NCBI RefSeq assembly: GCF_932526225.1
Contig: NC_064035.1
Location: forward strand, 16,354,469 to 16,418,468
Source: Nematostella vectensis
Taxonomy: Eukaryota; Cnidaria; Anthozoa; Actiniaria; Edwardsiidae
Length of the DNA: 64,000 nt
Reading direction: 5' to 3'
Shown piece by piece: positions 32,499-43,147 of the stretch. Each line of letters opens with the position of its first letter. Position 1 is the stretch's first letter. The notes beneath the pieces are model-generated. The model made no database searches. It was given only the letters and a program-made list of their open reading frames with translations, and was not told the origin of the DNA. Position numbers and translations under genes: made by a program.

Positions 32499-34166
32499 AT
32501 GTGTGGGATCTGGGCTATCTTTGGTATTCATGACTATCACAAGTACACAACATCTTCAATGGCCATCAAAGGGCGTGGCCCCGACTGTTTCCGTATGGAG
32601 ACCATACCGCATTTCAGCAACTGCTGCCTAGCTTTCCATCGCTTGGCTGTTGTTGATGACTTGTACGGTATGCAGCCAATGAGGATAAAAAAGCTTCCTC
32701 ACCTTTTCCTCATCTACAACGGGGAGATCTACAACCACAAACAAGTAGAGGAGAAATTTGGCTTTGATGTGTTCACACAGTGTGATGGGGAGGTGATTCT
32801 TCACCTTTATGACAAGTTTGGTGCAGAGAAAGCAGCTCAGATGCTAGATGGAGTGTTTGCATTCTGTATTATCGATACCAAGAAAAAGCAGGTTCACCTT
32901 GGTCGAGACACATTTGGTATCAGGCCCATGTTTACCTTGAAACAAGAAGATACAAAACCTACTGTTCTTGCCATCTGCTCCGAAGCAAAGTCCCTAACTG
33001 AGATAGAGAAGACATTTACAGGAAATGGCCACAAAATGCAGCTGGAGACATTTCCTCCAGGACATTATCACTCCTACAGCCTTGGTGCTAATGGCCAAGT
33101 GGCCCTCCTAGAAAGTGGTCCCTACACATACATAGGCAAGCCGCCTGTCTTTGACACAGGTGTGGTCCCCGTTAGAGACACTATGGAAAATATCAGGCTG
33201 TATATGACTCAGGCCGTTAAAAAACGATTGATGGCTGACAGACGCATTGGTTGCTTTCTCTCTGGTGGCCTGGACTCTAGCTTGGTAGCTGCTCTACTCA
33301 CCAAGGAAGCAAAGAATGCTGGGATAGACTACCCCATCCAGACGTTCTCTATTGGAATGGAGGGAAGCCCAGATGTAGCTGCTGCACGTAAGGTTGCAGC
33401 ACACATTGGGTCTGAGCATCATGAAGTAACCTTCACCCCAGAAGAAGGTATTCAAGCCCTACATGATGTGATATATGCTCTCGAGTCCTATGACATCACC
33501 ACTATCCGGGCGTCTGTTCCGATGTACCTGGTTGCTAAGTATGTCAGTGAAAATACAGACACTGTGGTAGTGTACTCGGGCGAGGGTTCAGATGAGCTCT
33601 GCCAGGGCTACATATACTTCCACAAGGCCCCATCTCCGGAGGAAGGCGACAAAGAATCTCTGCGGCTGTTGAAGGATCTCTACCTCTATGATGTCCTTCG
33701 AGGTGACCGGAGTACAGCAGTGCATGGGCTTGAGATAAGAGTGCCCTTTCTTGATGTCGCCTTCACCTCCTACTTCCTGTCTCTACCCCCTGCAGAGCGT
33801 CAGCCGAAAGAAGGGGTGGAGAAATGGTTGTTGCGTGCTGCATTTGATGGAACTGGTCTCCTCCCTCATGAAATCCTGTGGCGGCCAAAAGAGGCCTTCA
33901 GTGATGGAGTCACCTCTAACGCTCCTGGCAAGTCCTGGTTTGAGATTCTCCAATGTTATGTAGAAGATCATGTAGCTGATGAGGCGCTTGCAAAGGCAAG
34001 CAAGCTATACCCATTCAATACACCTCGCACCAAAGAGTCATTTTACTATCGGTCAGTATTTGAGGAGCTGTTTCCTGGTCACCATGAGCTTATCCCATAT
34101 ATGTGGCTGCCACAGTGGACTGGAGCAACTGATCCGTCTGCCCGTACTCTGTCTCATTACAAATGA
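32499..34166 (+). CDS. ASNS: Asparagine synthetase (glutamine-hydrolysing)
   Basis: The enzyme makes asparagine from aspartate, glutamine and ATP in the cytosol. The 555-residue frame starts MCGIWAIFG, so Cys2, the glutaminase nucleophile, is free once Met is removed. The N-terminal class II amidotransferase part includes RGPD and YNGEIYNH. The synthetase part has the ATP pyrophosphatase loop SGGLDSS at 255-261, then VVYSGEGSDEL and RVPFLD. It ends DPSARTLSHYK, close to the animal consensus. Human ASNS is 561 residues, so the length is full. The coding region has no intron, unlike its many-exon neighbours, but the 5' UTR is spliced, which argues against a simple retrocopy of recent age. Confidence 0.97.
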   Translation: MCGIWAIFGIHDYHKYTTSSMAIKGRGPDCFRMETIPHFSNCCLAFHRLAVVDDLYGMQPMRIKKLPHLFLIYNGEIYNHKQVEEKFGFDVFTQCDGEVILHLYDKFGAEKAAQMLDGVFAFCIIDTKKKQVHLGRDTFGIRPMFTLKQEDTKPTVLAICSEAKSLTEIEKTFTGNGHKMQLETFPPGHYHSYSLGANGQVALLESGPYTYIGKPPVFDTGVVPVRDTMENIRLYMTQAVKKRLMADRRIGCFLSGGLDSSLVAALLTKEAKNAGIDYPIQTFSIGMEGSPDVAAARKVAAHIGSEHHEVTFTPEEGIQALHDVIYALESYDITTIRASVPMYLVAKYVSENTDTVVVYSGEGSDELCQGYIYFHKAPSPEEGDKESLRLLKDLYLYDVLRGDRSTAVHGLEIRVPFLDVAFTSYFLSLPPAERQPKEGVEKWLLRAAFDGTGLLPHEILWRPKEAFSDGVTSNAPGKSWFEILQCYVEDHVADEALAKASKLYPFNTPRTKESFYYRSVFEELFPGHHELIPYMWLPQWTGATDPSARTLSHYK

Positions 34167-34585
34167 GCCTTTCAACTCAACCCTCTCAGGAGCATGTCAC
34201 ACTTTGAGTGTACATTTCAAAGTAAAGTAAAGAGCTTAGTTTCTCTTGAAGACATCTCGTTAGTACTTGTAATGGTACTCATGTCTCAGGGGAGGAAGGC
34301 ACTCAGGTGCCAAATAAGGACTTTTTGTATATGTTATCTTGACTACTTGCCCCCCCCCCCCCCCCCCCCTCACCTCCCTTTCCCCCAAGCCAATAATCCA
34401 ATACATGCTCAAAGATTACTTCCTTTATGATGATGAGTTTGCAATCAAGAGGGGATCCTTTAATACCAAGCTCGACCCCAGGGTATCTGGATACTGTTTT
34501 TTTATATCGCATCTAATATGAAAATATTACCCAGCAGGAAATTTCATTCCCTTAAAAGATAATAAAATTCTATGGGCATTGGCCT
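34167..34585 (+). other. ASNS 3' UTR
   Basis: The 3' UTR holds a C run of about 21 at 34350-34371. A poly(A) signal AATAAA lies at 34561-34566. The run length may be unreliable in the assembly. Confidence 0.5.
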
Positions 34586-34647
34586 AAGAATGATGAACAT
34601 AATTTGGCTTTCCCCAACTCGTATAGTAAAGAAAGAGATTGAAAATT

Positions 34648-34746
34648 AACTTGAGCTTGGATAAAAAAAATGAATGCTAAAGGAAGCTTTCGATTCTTGA
34701 CAACGCAACAGGCAGCCTCAGGCTATAAGGCGAGGCTACTCAGCGG
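34648..34746. repeat. Dispersed repeat pair member (partner 38748-38843)
   Basis: TTGAGCTTGGATAAAAAAAA and GGCTATAAGGCGAGGCTACT occur here and again at 38748-38843 in the same order and orientation. It resembles a short interspersed repeat, but no RNA polymerase III boxes were clear. Confidence 0.6.
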
Positions 34747-34823
34747 CATTATGTTTTTTTTCTAATATTGATGACGCCAAAACATTGGCAAAAATAGTAC
34801 ATTTCATATGACACAGGACGTAT

Positions 34824-34934
34824 CAGGCGCAAACCCTCCATCCTTGCGGCCAAAAAGTGGGTCATTTCTTATTGAGGAATCTTTGAATACTATGCTTTTT
34901 CCATATGATACCTATGATCCTGGGTACGTGCCTG
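34824..34934. mobile_element. MITE family 1, copy B
   Basis: Ends CAGGCGC... and ...GTACGTGCCTG match copies A and C. The interior GCGGCCAAAAAGTGGGTCAT is shared with copy C. A clear target duplication is not visible. Confidence 0.6.
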
Positions 34935-35614
34935 GTCATGATCTTCCCTATCGGATCCGCTATGTTCTTACATGAAGGGTATATACGATACAGTAGTCTT
35001 TATTCAAAGAGTTTTACTTTTCTGTATCCCATTCATGAAATGTATTGTTACTTGTTGATAAGTCATCCCATTGCTATATTACAAACTATTACAATTTCTA
35101 GAAACTAAACTCTCCCCTTCGCCACATAGTTTTTCAACCAGCCCAACCCAATATTTGTATGGTGAAAAACAATGTTTTTCACTCGAGAAATTGACACTGA
35201 AAAACCCCACCCCCGGAATTTCAAATTCGATTCTATACGCGTAATGACTCTTTTGCTCTTCGATATGTTTGTCTACACTCGAGCGATTTTTAGCATGAAG
35301 CAATGAACCCATCATTCTAATGAAGACTAGCATTTGCCATGTGATGATGTTCGTATTCTGTAAATACTATGTAAGCTCCGTGTAAACAGCGCCTGTATTG
35401 CAGGCCAAAATTGCAACTTACTTCAAAATTCATTTATTGTTTAGTTTGCACACCGTGCCGGGAGGTGCTTTGAAGTAGTTCGCTAACATTTGTCTTTGTC
35501 TAGTGGTCAATCGAGCGGCCAGCAAAGCTGACCGATATTGACACTAAAGCGCTAAATTAGTGTTCTGTTTTGAGTGACACACAAAGACCTCCATGCCTCC
35601 CCTAAAAGCATCGA
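34935..35614. other. Convergent intergenic region
   Basis: This lies between the 3' ends of ASNS (+) and the MFSD6-like gene (-). A minus-strand AATAAA at 35433-35438 is a likely poly(A) signal for the transporter, about 180 bases after its stop. Nothing else was recognised. Confidence 0.5.
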
Positions 35615-38377
35615 TTATTGCTCTCCCTGAGGCGGAACTTGGGGGGTGGTCAGCGTATTAACATTCCAAGATGCTGTGGTGCGCGTGTCACCTAGCGGAT
35701 AAAGCAGCAATAGCAAACCAAGAGTTACCAGACTCCCGGCCGCGAGGTAATGAAAGGTTGTTGCTGCGCCAACGTAGTGGTATAAAAAGCCTCCAGCAAT
35801 TGTTCCACTGCCGTTTCCAAGACCGTAGAAGACTGCTTGGAGAATGCCTAGAATTAAGCAAATTGTTAAACATGGAGTATTAGGTCACGTACATTCAACC
35901 TCGGGATTTTAGTGTAACCCGACAGTAAGAAGTAAACTCCGGATGCCTAACTTTGTTCTGCTTGATCCCTAGCCTGTAACCCTACCATTTGATCCTTTCT
36001 ATGAACTCCCAACTTTAAGACCCTGCCTACGACTTTCATGAAATTGTTTTGGTCTTTTTTGAATTAAAAAAAAAATCTGATCAAACAGAGTGCTTTCTGT
36101 AGCGGATCCAGGGGGGGAGGGTTTAGGGGGTTCAACCCCCCCTTGGGCTGCCAGAAAGCCATATGTAACAAACGAAATTACCCCCTCCCCCCTTTGTCAC
36201 TGAGCCAACCCCACCCCCCACCCTTTTGTGAAAAGCCAGATCCGCTCCTGGCTTTAACTAAATGTAGGATGGATTTCACAGCAGGGGCTCATAAGTAGGG
36301 GCAATCAACTTCTCCACATTCTGGTATTATATAAGTGTCACGGCGTTTCCTAGGATCAGGCTATTTTTAGACGCGCGGATTAGCCAATATCAGATTCAAC
36401 ATTTGTGTGGACGTTTTGGCTGAGCTCAACTGCACGCGCAGTCTCATACAAAATCTTCATCTTTTTTCGGTACTTTGACTTTTGCTGCTCTATCATCTAT
36501 TCTTTTATATGAATCCAACCCTACCTACGACTTTCAATCCTAGCTTGCAATTCTTTTGGTAAACAAACAAAACCGACGGATGATGGATAAAAAAATATTC
36601 TTTATAACTGCAATTTGCGCATGCAGCCTCACGTCACTGGCGCGCGCGACCAACGTCAACGTAACTAATTGGCCCGATCGTGCGCGCGCGAGGCCTGATC
36701 CTCGGAAACGCCTTGACACTTACATAATACAGATGATTGCCCCTACTTATGAGCCCCTGTTCACAGTTATTCAAGTGAATTTTGAACGCTGCTGAAACAG
36801 CTTAGGTATGCCTTGTTTATTTTTTTGGCATTAGAACCTTTCTGAAAACTCATTTCAAACTTGGCGCACGCACCTTGCATCGTTGCGACCAATCCAATAT
36901 TACTTCCAATCTGACTCATATAATGCACGCAGTTTGACCACACAAGACTGTAGATAGCCCCATCCAGACACTCCAGAGGCACCGCCAGCCACGGAGACGA
37001 TATGACGGAGTACATGTAGAAACAGGCGGAGTACAGCAGCAGGCAGATCCCCATGGTATGCACATTACCAAGCAACCCAACAATCGTGTCTCCCAGGAAA
37101 AAAAAGGTGAATTCACCTATTTCACGAGTGGCGCCGGCCACACCCATAATCAATGAGCTACCCTTACGATCATCTATGTACCAATTCACGAAGTGGAACA
37201 AGAAGCCATTGCATGCACCAGTGTAGAATACAGCTACAAGGAAGGAAGCGTGCTTGACGGAGGCGAGTGCAGATAAGGCGCGAAAAAGCTCCGGCCCTTC
37301 CCCTGTTTTGGTCTTGTTGAACTTGAACCCGCACGCCGAAAGGAAGGCATGGCAAACGAAACCAATATAAACGTAGAAGGAAACTCTATAGTAGCCTGTC
37401 GTGACTCCACAAAGCAGGAACCGGCCGCGGTAGATGAGGTAGCCGACGAGTGTTGTAGAGAAGGCCCATCCCACGGCACCCCACAATCTGATCTGCCCAT
37501 AACGGCCCCTGTTTTCACCTAGCAGATGCAGCATGGAGGAGTCTGATAAAGCGAAAGTCGGTGATTCCATAAACTCTCCGACGATTATTACAAGAAGTAT
37601 GATTATGAATAAGCTTTGAATCTCCACTTGACTCACCAGGGTGATGAACGTAACATCGGCATTGTATTTCCTACTGTACCTCTGTTTGACGGAGGTTATT
37701 ACTGGTATAGATTCTTCTGTTTTAACCCATTTCAAGTATTGAGTCTGGATTTTGTTCTCTTCGTTCGAGAGCGCAGGATTTGCGCGGAATTTGGTATCCT
37801 GAGCGGGTAATACCAAAAACTCAATGAGCGGCTTATATAAAAAAATTTCACCGGCATCAGCAGCAAACACACTTTCTTCATCCTGATTTTTTGGAAGATT
37901 ATAGTTTGGATTGAGAGGAGGGCCTATGTAAGAAAGAAACTTGCTTTCGTACTCATCCAGCTTCCAAAGATTTGTGCGACGAAATGTTGTTATATTCGAT
38001 GTCGGGCTATACAACGCCTCGATACACATTTGCTTTTTTGGCCAAATTAACATAATAACAAGACCTTTCAAAAGCCAAGAAAAAATTCCTAGTAGCAAAA
38101 TGAACTTTTTCTTTCGAAACCATTCTCCAATCGTCATCCAGAACGGAGCACCAAATATTTGAATAAGAGGCCTTATTCCAATCGCAGTTCCCGCTTGAAA
38201 GCTTGATAACTTGAATAACTTCAAATACAGCGGAAGATATGGGTATAGTGCCCCGAATGCACCGTAGATGAAGAAGCAGAAGCTTTTGTAAATAAAAAAG
38301 TCTTGTTGAAGTAAAAGCTTAACAAACTTGTATGTCCTCCAAGGTTTCTGACCAGACTCCATGTTATTATTCTCCAT
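35615..38377 (-). CDS. MFSD6: MFSD6-like major facilitator transporter
   Basis: This is a twelve-helix-type membrane transporter of the MFSD6 group with unknown substrate. Two exons on the minus strand: 38377-36874 (start MENNNMESGQKPWRTYKF) and 35847-35615. The first helix is FFIYGAFGALYPYLPLYLK. The family signature is GRYGQIRLWGAVGWAFST. The donor G|GTGCGT at 36873 and acceptor TTCTAG at 35849-35848 join IGLVATMQG to GILQAVFYGLGNGSGTIAGG, restoring the conserved last helices. Total is 578 residues, similar to MFSD6L. If the intron is retained, the frame runs on to 36767 with an unrelated tail. A TIR element sits in the intron. Confidence 0.9.
36101..36251. mobile_element. Short repeat with GCGGATCCAGG-type ends
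   Basis: The left end AGCGGATCCAGGGG and right end AGATCCGCTCCTGG are roughly inverted. The interior is C/G-rich (TTCAACCCCCCTTGGG). It looks like a worn miniature element inside the MFSD6-like intron. No target duplication is visible. Confidence 0.4.
36282..36759. mobile_element. hAT-like miniature element with TSD
   Basis: Inverted ends CAGGGGCTCATAAGTAGGGG pair over roughly 100 bp with interruptions, including GTGTCA(C/A)GGCGTTTCC and GGATCAGGC. The 7-bp direct repeat TTCACAG flanks the element (36275-36281 and 36760-36766). There is no transposase gene, so it is non-autonomous. It lies in the MFSD6-like intron, close to the donor. The superfamily is a guess from the CAGGGG end. Confidence 0.75.
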
Positions 38378-39184
38378 AATTCATGCTACGAGTAAATAAC
38401 AGACAAGTTCACAGGCTGCTGTATAGAATATCTGATGAAGATCACGGGCATTATCCACACAAGGTCGCGCCTGAGTAACGACCATTTGATGAAAAATGTT
38501 AATCATCTAGTCATGCCGAGAATGCCCTTTCCCGGGGTGTGATATTGTGATAGAAAAAGCTTTTGATAAAAGCTTTTGATCTCCACTTGTGAGCAAATAA
38601 TGAAATCCATTCTTAGCGTGCAGCAAACCGTGTAATGCATTGTCATCTAGAGATAACAGCAGATCCTGCATAGAATGATAAACATATACAATTTGGCTAG
38701 CATTTCCACAGCTCAAAAAAGAAAGAAGGTAAGGAGTGGAGTTGACATTAAACTTGAGCTTGGATTAAAAAAAAATGCTGACGCAAGCTTTTGATTGACA
38801 ACGCAACAAGCAGGCTCAGGTTATAAGGCGAGGCTACTCAGTGGGTCTGCCCCTCTAAAGCCAGAATCGGGAGCCCAGGGAAAGAGGCGAAACAAGACGG
38901 CAGAGGGGGGAGGGGAGGTGCCCCCCCCCCCCCCTTATAATTTTCAAAATAACAAGAAATGACCAGTAGGAGCGAGTCCGTGCCCAATTTTTTTTATAAT
39001 GATTCTATACCGTGACCCCAATATATAACATATAATAGATAACAGCTTTCTATTGACCGATAGATTCTTAAATACGTTAATGTTGTAAAGTATAGCTGCA
39101 CAGTGCTACGACTCATCGAACAGAGCAGCAATGGAGCCTTCGACATCTGAGTGTCATTGCTATCTCTACATTTAAAACATAGTG
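38378..39184. other. Intergenic between MFSD6-like 5' end and fucosyltransferase 3' end
   Basis: The region holds the repeat at 38748-38843 (partner of 34648-34746) and a C run near 38921-38934. No coding exon was recognised. The transporter promoter must lie at its left edge. Confidence 0.5.
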
Positions 39185-39193
39185 TTTATTCCA

Positions 39194-40906
39194 TTAATTA
39201 GTGATGTGGCTATAGAGAGGAGCACTTAACGATACCTCCCTCTCGTTCAAGTTACATTTCTCTCCAAACACCAAGCTAGTGTGTGGAAAGTGCCTGGTTC
39301 CTATCACCATGTAGCTGAACGTGCTGTCCCGCGTAGGAACGAAGAAATCGCACTCTAACAGCAACAACTGGTCCAGCAACAAGTCACGGAACACATCCTT
39401 GTACCGCGAAGTGTATTCCATGTGATTAGGATTAATGTCCAGCGTGACGACATTCGAAGGATACCTCCTCAGGGCTTCAAGTTTGACATTTTTATCATCC
39501 GCCGCAAGAAACCAAGTGAACGTTTTACCTTTTAGTAAATGATTTTTTCTCTTCAGGGCATTCTCTATTCGTTGAGCACAGGCGAATACTGCCCTTGGCT
39601 CGCGCGTTCTAAAACTATCTTTGTTATTGATTCCGAAATGGTGATCACTAGTTCTTATGTGAATCCCTATGAAAGGCCGTTCTCTTGAGTCTAATGCTTG
39701 CTTAGCCTTCCTAAACGCCTTCACTAAGTACCTCGACTTCTTGAACAAAAACTTCATAGCACACCCAATCATACCATAAGGGTAATCTTTCCGTGGCAAA
39801 GGCAACCCAACTTCTTTAGCGCGCTTCTTTAAGAATGGGTTATTCCATATCTGCGGCGCGAAATACCAGATTGTGGATATTCTTTCTACGGGTTCATTTA
39901 GGTACCCCTCGATGTTCGTGTTCTCTGCCCACTTGAGAAAATTTTTCTGTCGTAGAATCACTTGCCGCTCGTAGCCGGGATGATTCTCAAGACCCCATCT
40001 GTTATCCCTCGATCTCAAACCCTTATACCTGCGCTCATCAAACGTCCAGTCAATCATGTTGGGTTTGAAATACTGATCAAACTTCTCCGGGCCGCCCCAA
40101 TGGATCAGAAACGTTCTATTCGTCAACACTGCGAGATAGAATGTAGATATGATGCCCATCATTCTATTCCCGTAACCCCCACACCCCGCAGAATGGCCTT
40201 TACAGTAGTACACCAAGTACTTGCGCTCTCTTTTGGACGACTTCAAGGTCTGCTCATGGAGCTGTTTGTATGTGTGCACCCAGTTGCCATCACAGCGTAG
40301 TGCTCCCGAGACTTTAAATTGACTCTCCTCTGTATAGTTACCATCTACGACAGACAAGAGTAAAGACTAGTTGTGAGATTGACAACGGGGAAACAAACAA
40401 TTAAAAGACCTTACTTTTATGTATAAACACAATAGAGATATTTATGACGTAGGATATCTATATTTTAAACGGAAGCAAATTGGGTCTCCTGTGTTAAATA
40501 ACACAGTGATCCCATATCTCTACAAAACTTTACTTTAAGGCCAGGTAATGGCAAGTCAAATGAGGGCAATCAACAGTTATCCTAAAATATCTTGACTAAA
40601 CATTCGGATTGAAGCTTTATTATGCAGACACAAGCTAAACTTAAAACAACACCAGATTATTGTTTGTGAATCTTATTAGAAATTCACAATGAAATTTTCG
40701 CCACAAAACTCATATCATGAACGTGAATTCGAGAATTTGATGCAAGGTCTATATAAGCCATATACTTTTTCAAAGTATAAATCAGTTTACATACCCCAGT
40801 AGTCCGTTATAAAATCGAATTCGTCTGGATAGAACGTCTGAACTGCGAGAAGCACGACTGAGAAGCCAAGAAGCGCAGAGAACAGTTTTTTGAGCTTCTG
40901 GATCAT
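39194..40906 (-). CDS. Type II membrane fucosyltransferase-like glycosyltransferase
   Basis: Two exons on the minus strand, 40906-40795 and 40344-39194, give 420 residues. Residues about 8-27 (LFSALLGFSVVLLAVQTFY) form a signal anchor, so the enzyme would face the Golgi lumen. CGGYGNRMMG (about 92-101) and GIHIRTSD (264-271) resemble the GDP-fucose-binding motifs of the alpha-1,2/1,6 and O-fucosyltransferase superfamily, whose Arg contacts GDP. The acceptor and linkage cannot be told from sequence. Three NxT/S sites include NYT near the stem. A minus-strand AATAAA begins 3 bases after the stop, implying a very short 3' UTR. The family is inferred from two motifs, so other GT-B enzymes remain possible. 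Confidence 0.75.
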
Positions 40907-41383
40907 GATAGTGGGCCTCTAGATTTCATACTCTCCCTTACTGTCCTTCACTGTTCTTTTAGGCCAGTGCTCTGATGTGTTTACATGGGGTACACTCAGC
41001 GTCTACTCGCTGTTTTATGGTCGAGTGCGTGACTGCATAATAAGCAGATATGATAATAACCACATGAATATGGAAATCACAATTCATATGCATCGTGCGT
41101 GGGCTGCGTGGACTCGGCGACTTCAATAAATATCACTAGCACCTTGGATATTGTTTAGAAATACTCGCGTAATCCGAACCTTACTTATATCACAGGCCGG
41201 TTAGAGCGAGGAGCGAGAAAAAAGGTGGAGGGGGGGGGGGGAAGGTGCTATGGTACACAATGTACCAGACAGCCCTCCGCCCTGCTTCCAGATACTTATA
41301 AAGCCCGAGGAAGCAGCGCCAACATCAAGCTATAAATCAACACAAGTTTGAAAATTTTTGTGGAACGTCTTTGTGAAACAAGG

Positions 41384-41425
41384 TTGTTGTGTGACGTTTC
41401 GAGTGTTAGCCCTTAGTCGGAGCAC
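41384..41425 (-). repeat. Possible Penelope-like element remnant
   Basis: On the minus strand the bases GGGCTAACACTCGAAACG follow CCGACTAA. This resembles the CTGACGAAGGGC...CGAAACG motif found at many animal retroelement ends and related to hammerhead ribozyme cores. Key core bases are changed, so it is probably dead. The call rests on this short motif alone. Confidence 0.35.
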
Positions 41426-41492
41426 AAGAACTTAATCGAACGGTGGGAGGTATACCAGAGGCGTTCAACATTCTTTTTCAACTTCTGTTGAT

Positions 41493-41661
41493 CAGGCGCG
41501 TGCGCAGGGTGCGCGCGCACCCCCCCCCCCCCTCCCACCTTTGCGGCCAAAAAGTGGGTCATTTCTTATTAAAGGATCTTCAAAAGGATCTTCTTCTACG
41601 CTTTTACCATGTGATACCTATGACTGCGCACTCCCCTCAGCCAATCCTGGGTACGCGCCTG
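41493..41661. mobile_element. MITE family 1, copy C
   Basis: Ends CAGGCGCGTGCGCAGG and CCTGGGTACGCGCCTG are inverted, flanked by direct repeats TTGAT (41488-41492 and 41662-41666). It includes a C run and the shared interior GCGGCCAAAAAGTGGGTCAT. This is the best-preserved copy of the three. Confidence 0.75.
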
Positions 41662-41864
41662 TTGATTTATAGCTTGTATACATCATGTCTAGCAGGACCA
41701 TCCTAGTTTTTTTCTACAGCTTGTCTGTAGTCTTTCTTGTTATACCATTTAGCGCCAACATCCGCCATTATTGCTGACACCGCTATGCTTATTGACCACA
41801 AGACAAAGAAACAGTTTGCAAACTCCTTTCAAGGGAAGTATCTCCCAGTATGTTTTTTTTAGAC

Positions 41865-42170
41865 AGCTCCAGCTTTGCTAGGCCAGCGTCTAACAACAAG
41901 CGCCAGCATTGCTTGGCCAGCGTCTCGATGCTTCCTGCCAACAAGCGCCAGCATTGCTTGGTCAGCGTCCAAATGCTTCATGCCAACAAGCGCCAGCATT
42001 GCTTGGTCAGCGTCCAAATGCTTCGTGCCAACAAGCGCCAGCATTGCTTGGTCAGCGTCACGATGTTTCGTGTCAACAAGCGCCAGCATTGCTTGGTCAG
42101 CGTCCAAATGCTTCGTGCCAACAAACAAGCGCCAGCATTGCTTGGTCAGCGTCCAAATGCTTCGGACCAA
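41865..42170. repeat. 45-bp minisatellite, about seven copies
   Basis: The unit holds AACAAGCGCCAGCATTGCTT and GGTCAGCGTCCAAATGCTTC. Starts at 41895, 41940, 41985, 42030 and 42075 show a strict 45-bp period. Because 45 is a multiple of three, it is open in several frames on both strands, giving repetitive 90-115-codon frames. No frame shows non-repeat protein character. Confidence 0.9.
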
Positions 42171-43147
42171 AAAGGAAATGACCGAGCGAGTTAGAAAAAC
42201 GAGTTTTTAAAACAAGATTGACTGATAACTTATTTTTATATCATCATAGTGGGCGTAACTTATACCGATTATCGATATTTTTTTCTCATATTTTACTGTA
42301 ATTTTTACCGACCGGACGTGTTGATAGTTACATCGATTTTCCAGTCTTTATTGATATATCAATGGATATTTCGTGTACAGAAACGCAGAATGGCAATACA
42401 AACGTGTCAGGGTAATTTCTTATCCAAGAAATGTGGTTCGGACCCCCCCCCCCCCCCCCCCCCCCCCGAGAGTACAACACGATGAATCCCAGGACGCTCT
42501 TTTTATTGGAATTCTTTACATCGATCTAGGCTAGGTAACTATTTTATTATGGAATAAGTACAGCATAAGCTACTCTGAAAATCCAGTGTTTTAACATGGA
42601 GATATGTTAGAAAGCAAAATATTCACGAAAAAAGCGAACAACTATACCATAAGGGCAGGGTTTACAATCATCGGATTGCTTGAATAGTTTAGATTACGTA
42701 TTCGGGAAATGCTATTTATAGAGTACCTATTTTTAAACATTTTACAGTTAGTTCTCAAATCGTCTGCAAATTCCTGGATAAGCTAAAGATCTCTTCTGAA
42801 TGCCTTGTGGACCCGTTAGAACTTAAGATTTACGACGGCGGAGTGACGATGATGGCACTCCGTGCCCTCAAATAATAAGGTGGAAGCGCAGGCTGAAATC
42901 TTGCGCGTGCGCCGTCATAGACTCTGCCATTGCAAACCTTAAGGTCCCTAATGCATAGTTGAGACGCTGTTCTTTTCATGTACCATTCCAAAAAAAAAAA
43001 ACGAACGAAGTCGATTGTTTCATTTTCATTTGTAGTTAGGAGGGTAATTGAAAAGAACGGCGTCTACACTAGGCCTAACATTTCGTGTGTACGGATTCCC
43101 CGTAGCGTCAGCCCTGTTCACAAGGGGCTCGCAGTAGAAAGCTGACT

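Larger units (their letters stand above)
40907..43147. other. Intergenic region rich in repeats
   Basis: It lies between the fucosyltransferase 5' end and the CD63-like 3' end. It contains a poly-G run near 41229-41241, a possible Penelope-type remnant near 41384-41425, a MITE at 41493-41661, a 45-bp minisatellite at 41865-42170 and a C run near 42444-42467. No conserved gene was found. Confidence 0.55.

Noticed and set aside
36556-36795. Plus-strand 79-codon frame
   Set aside because: It lies almost entirely inside the TIR element of the MFSD6-like intron and shows no family likeness.
41850-42210. Four overlapping 90-114-codon frames
   Set aside because: They are products of the 45-bp minisatellite, open in several frames on both strands with no independent coding sign.
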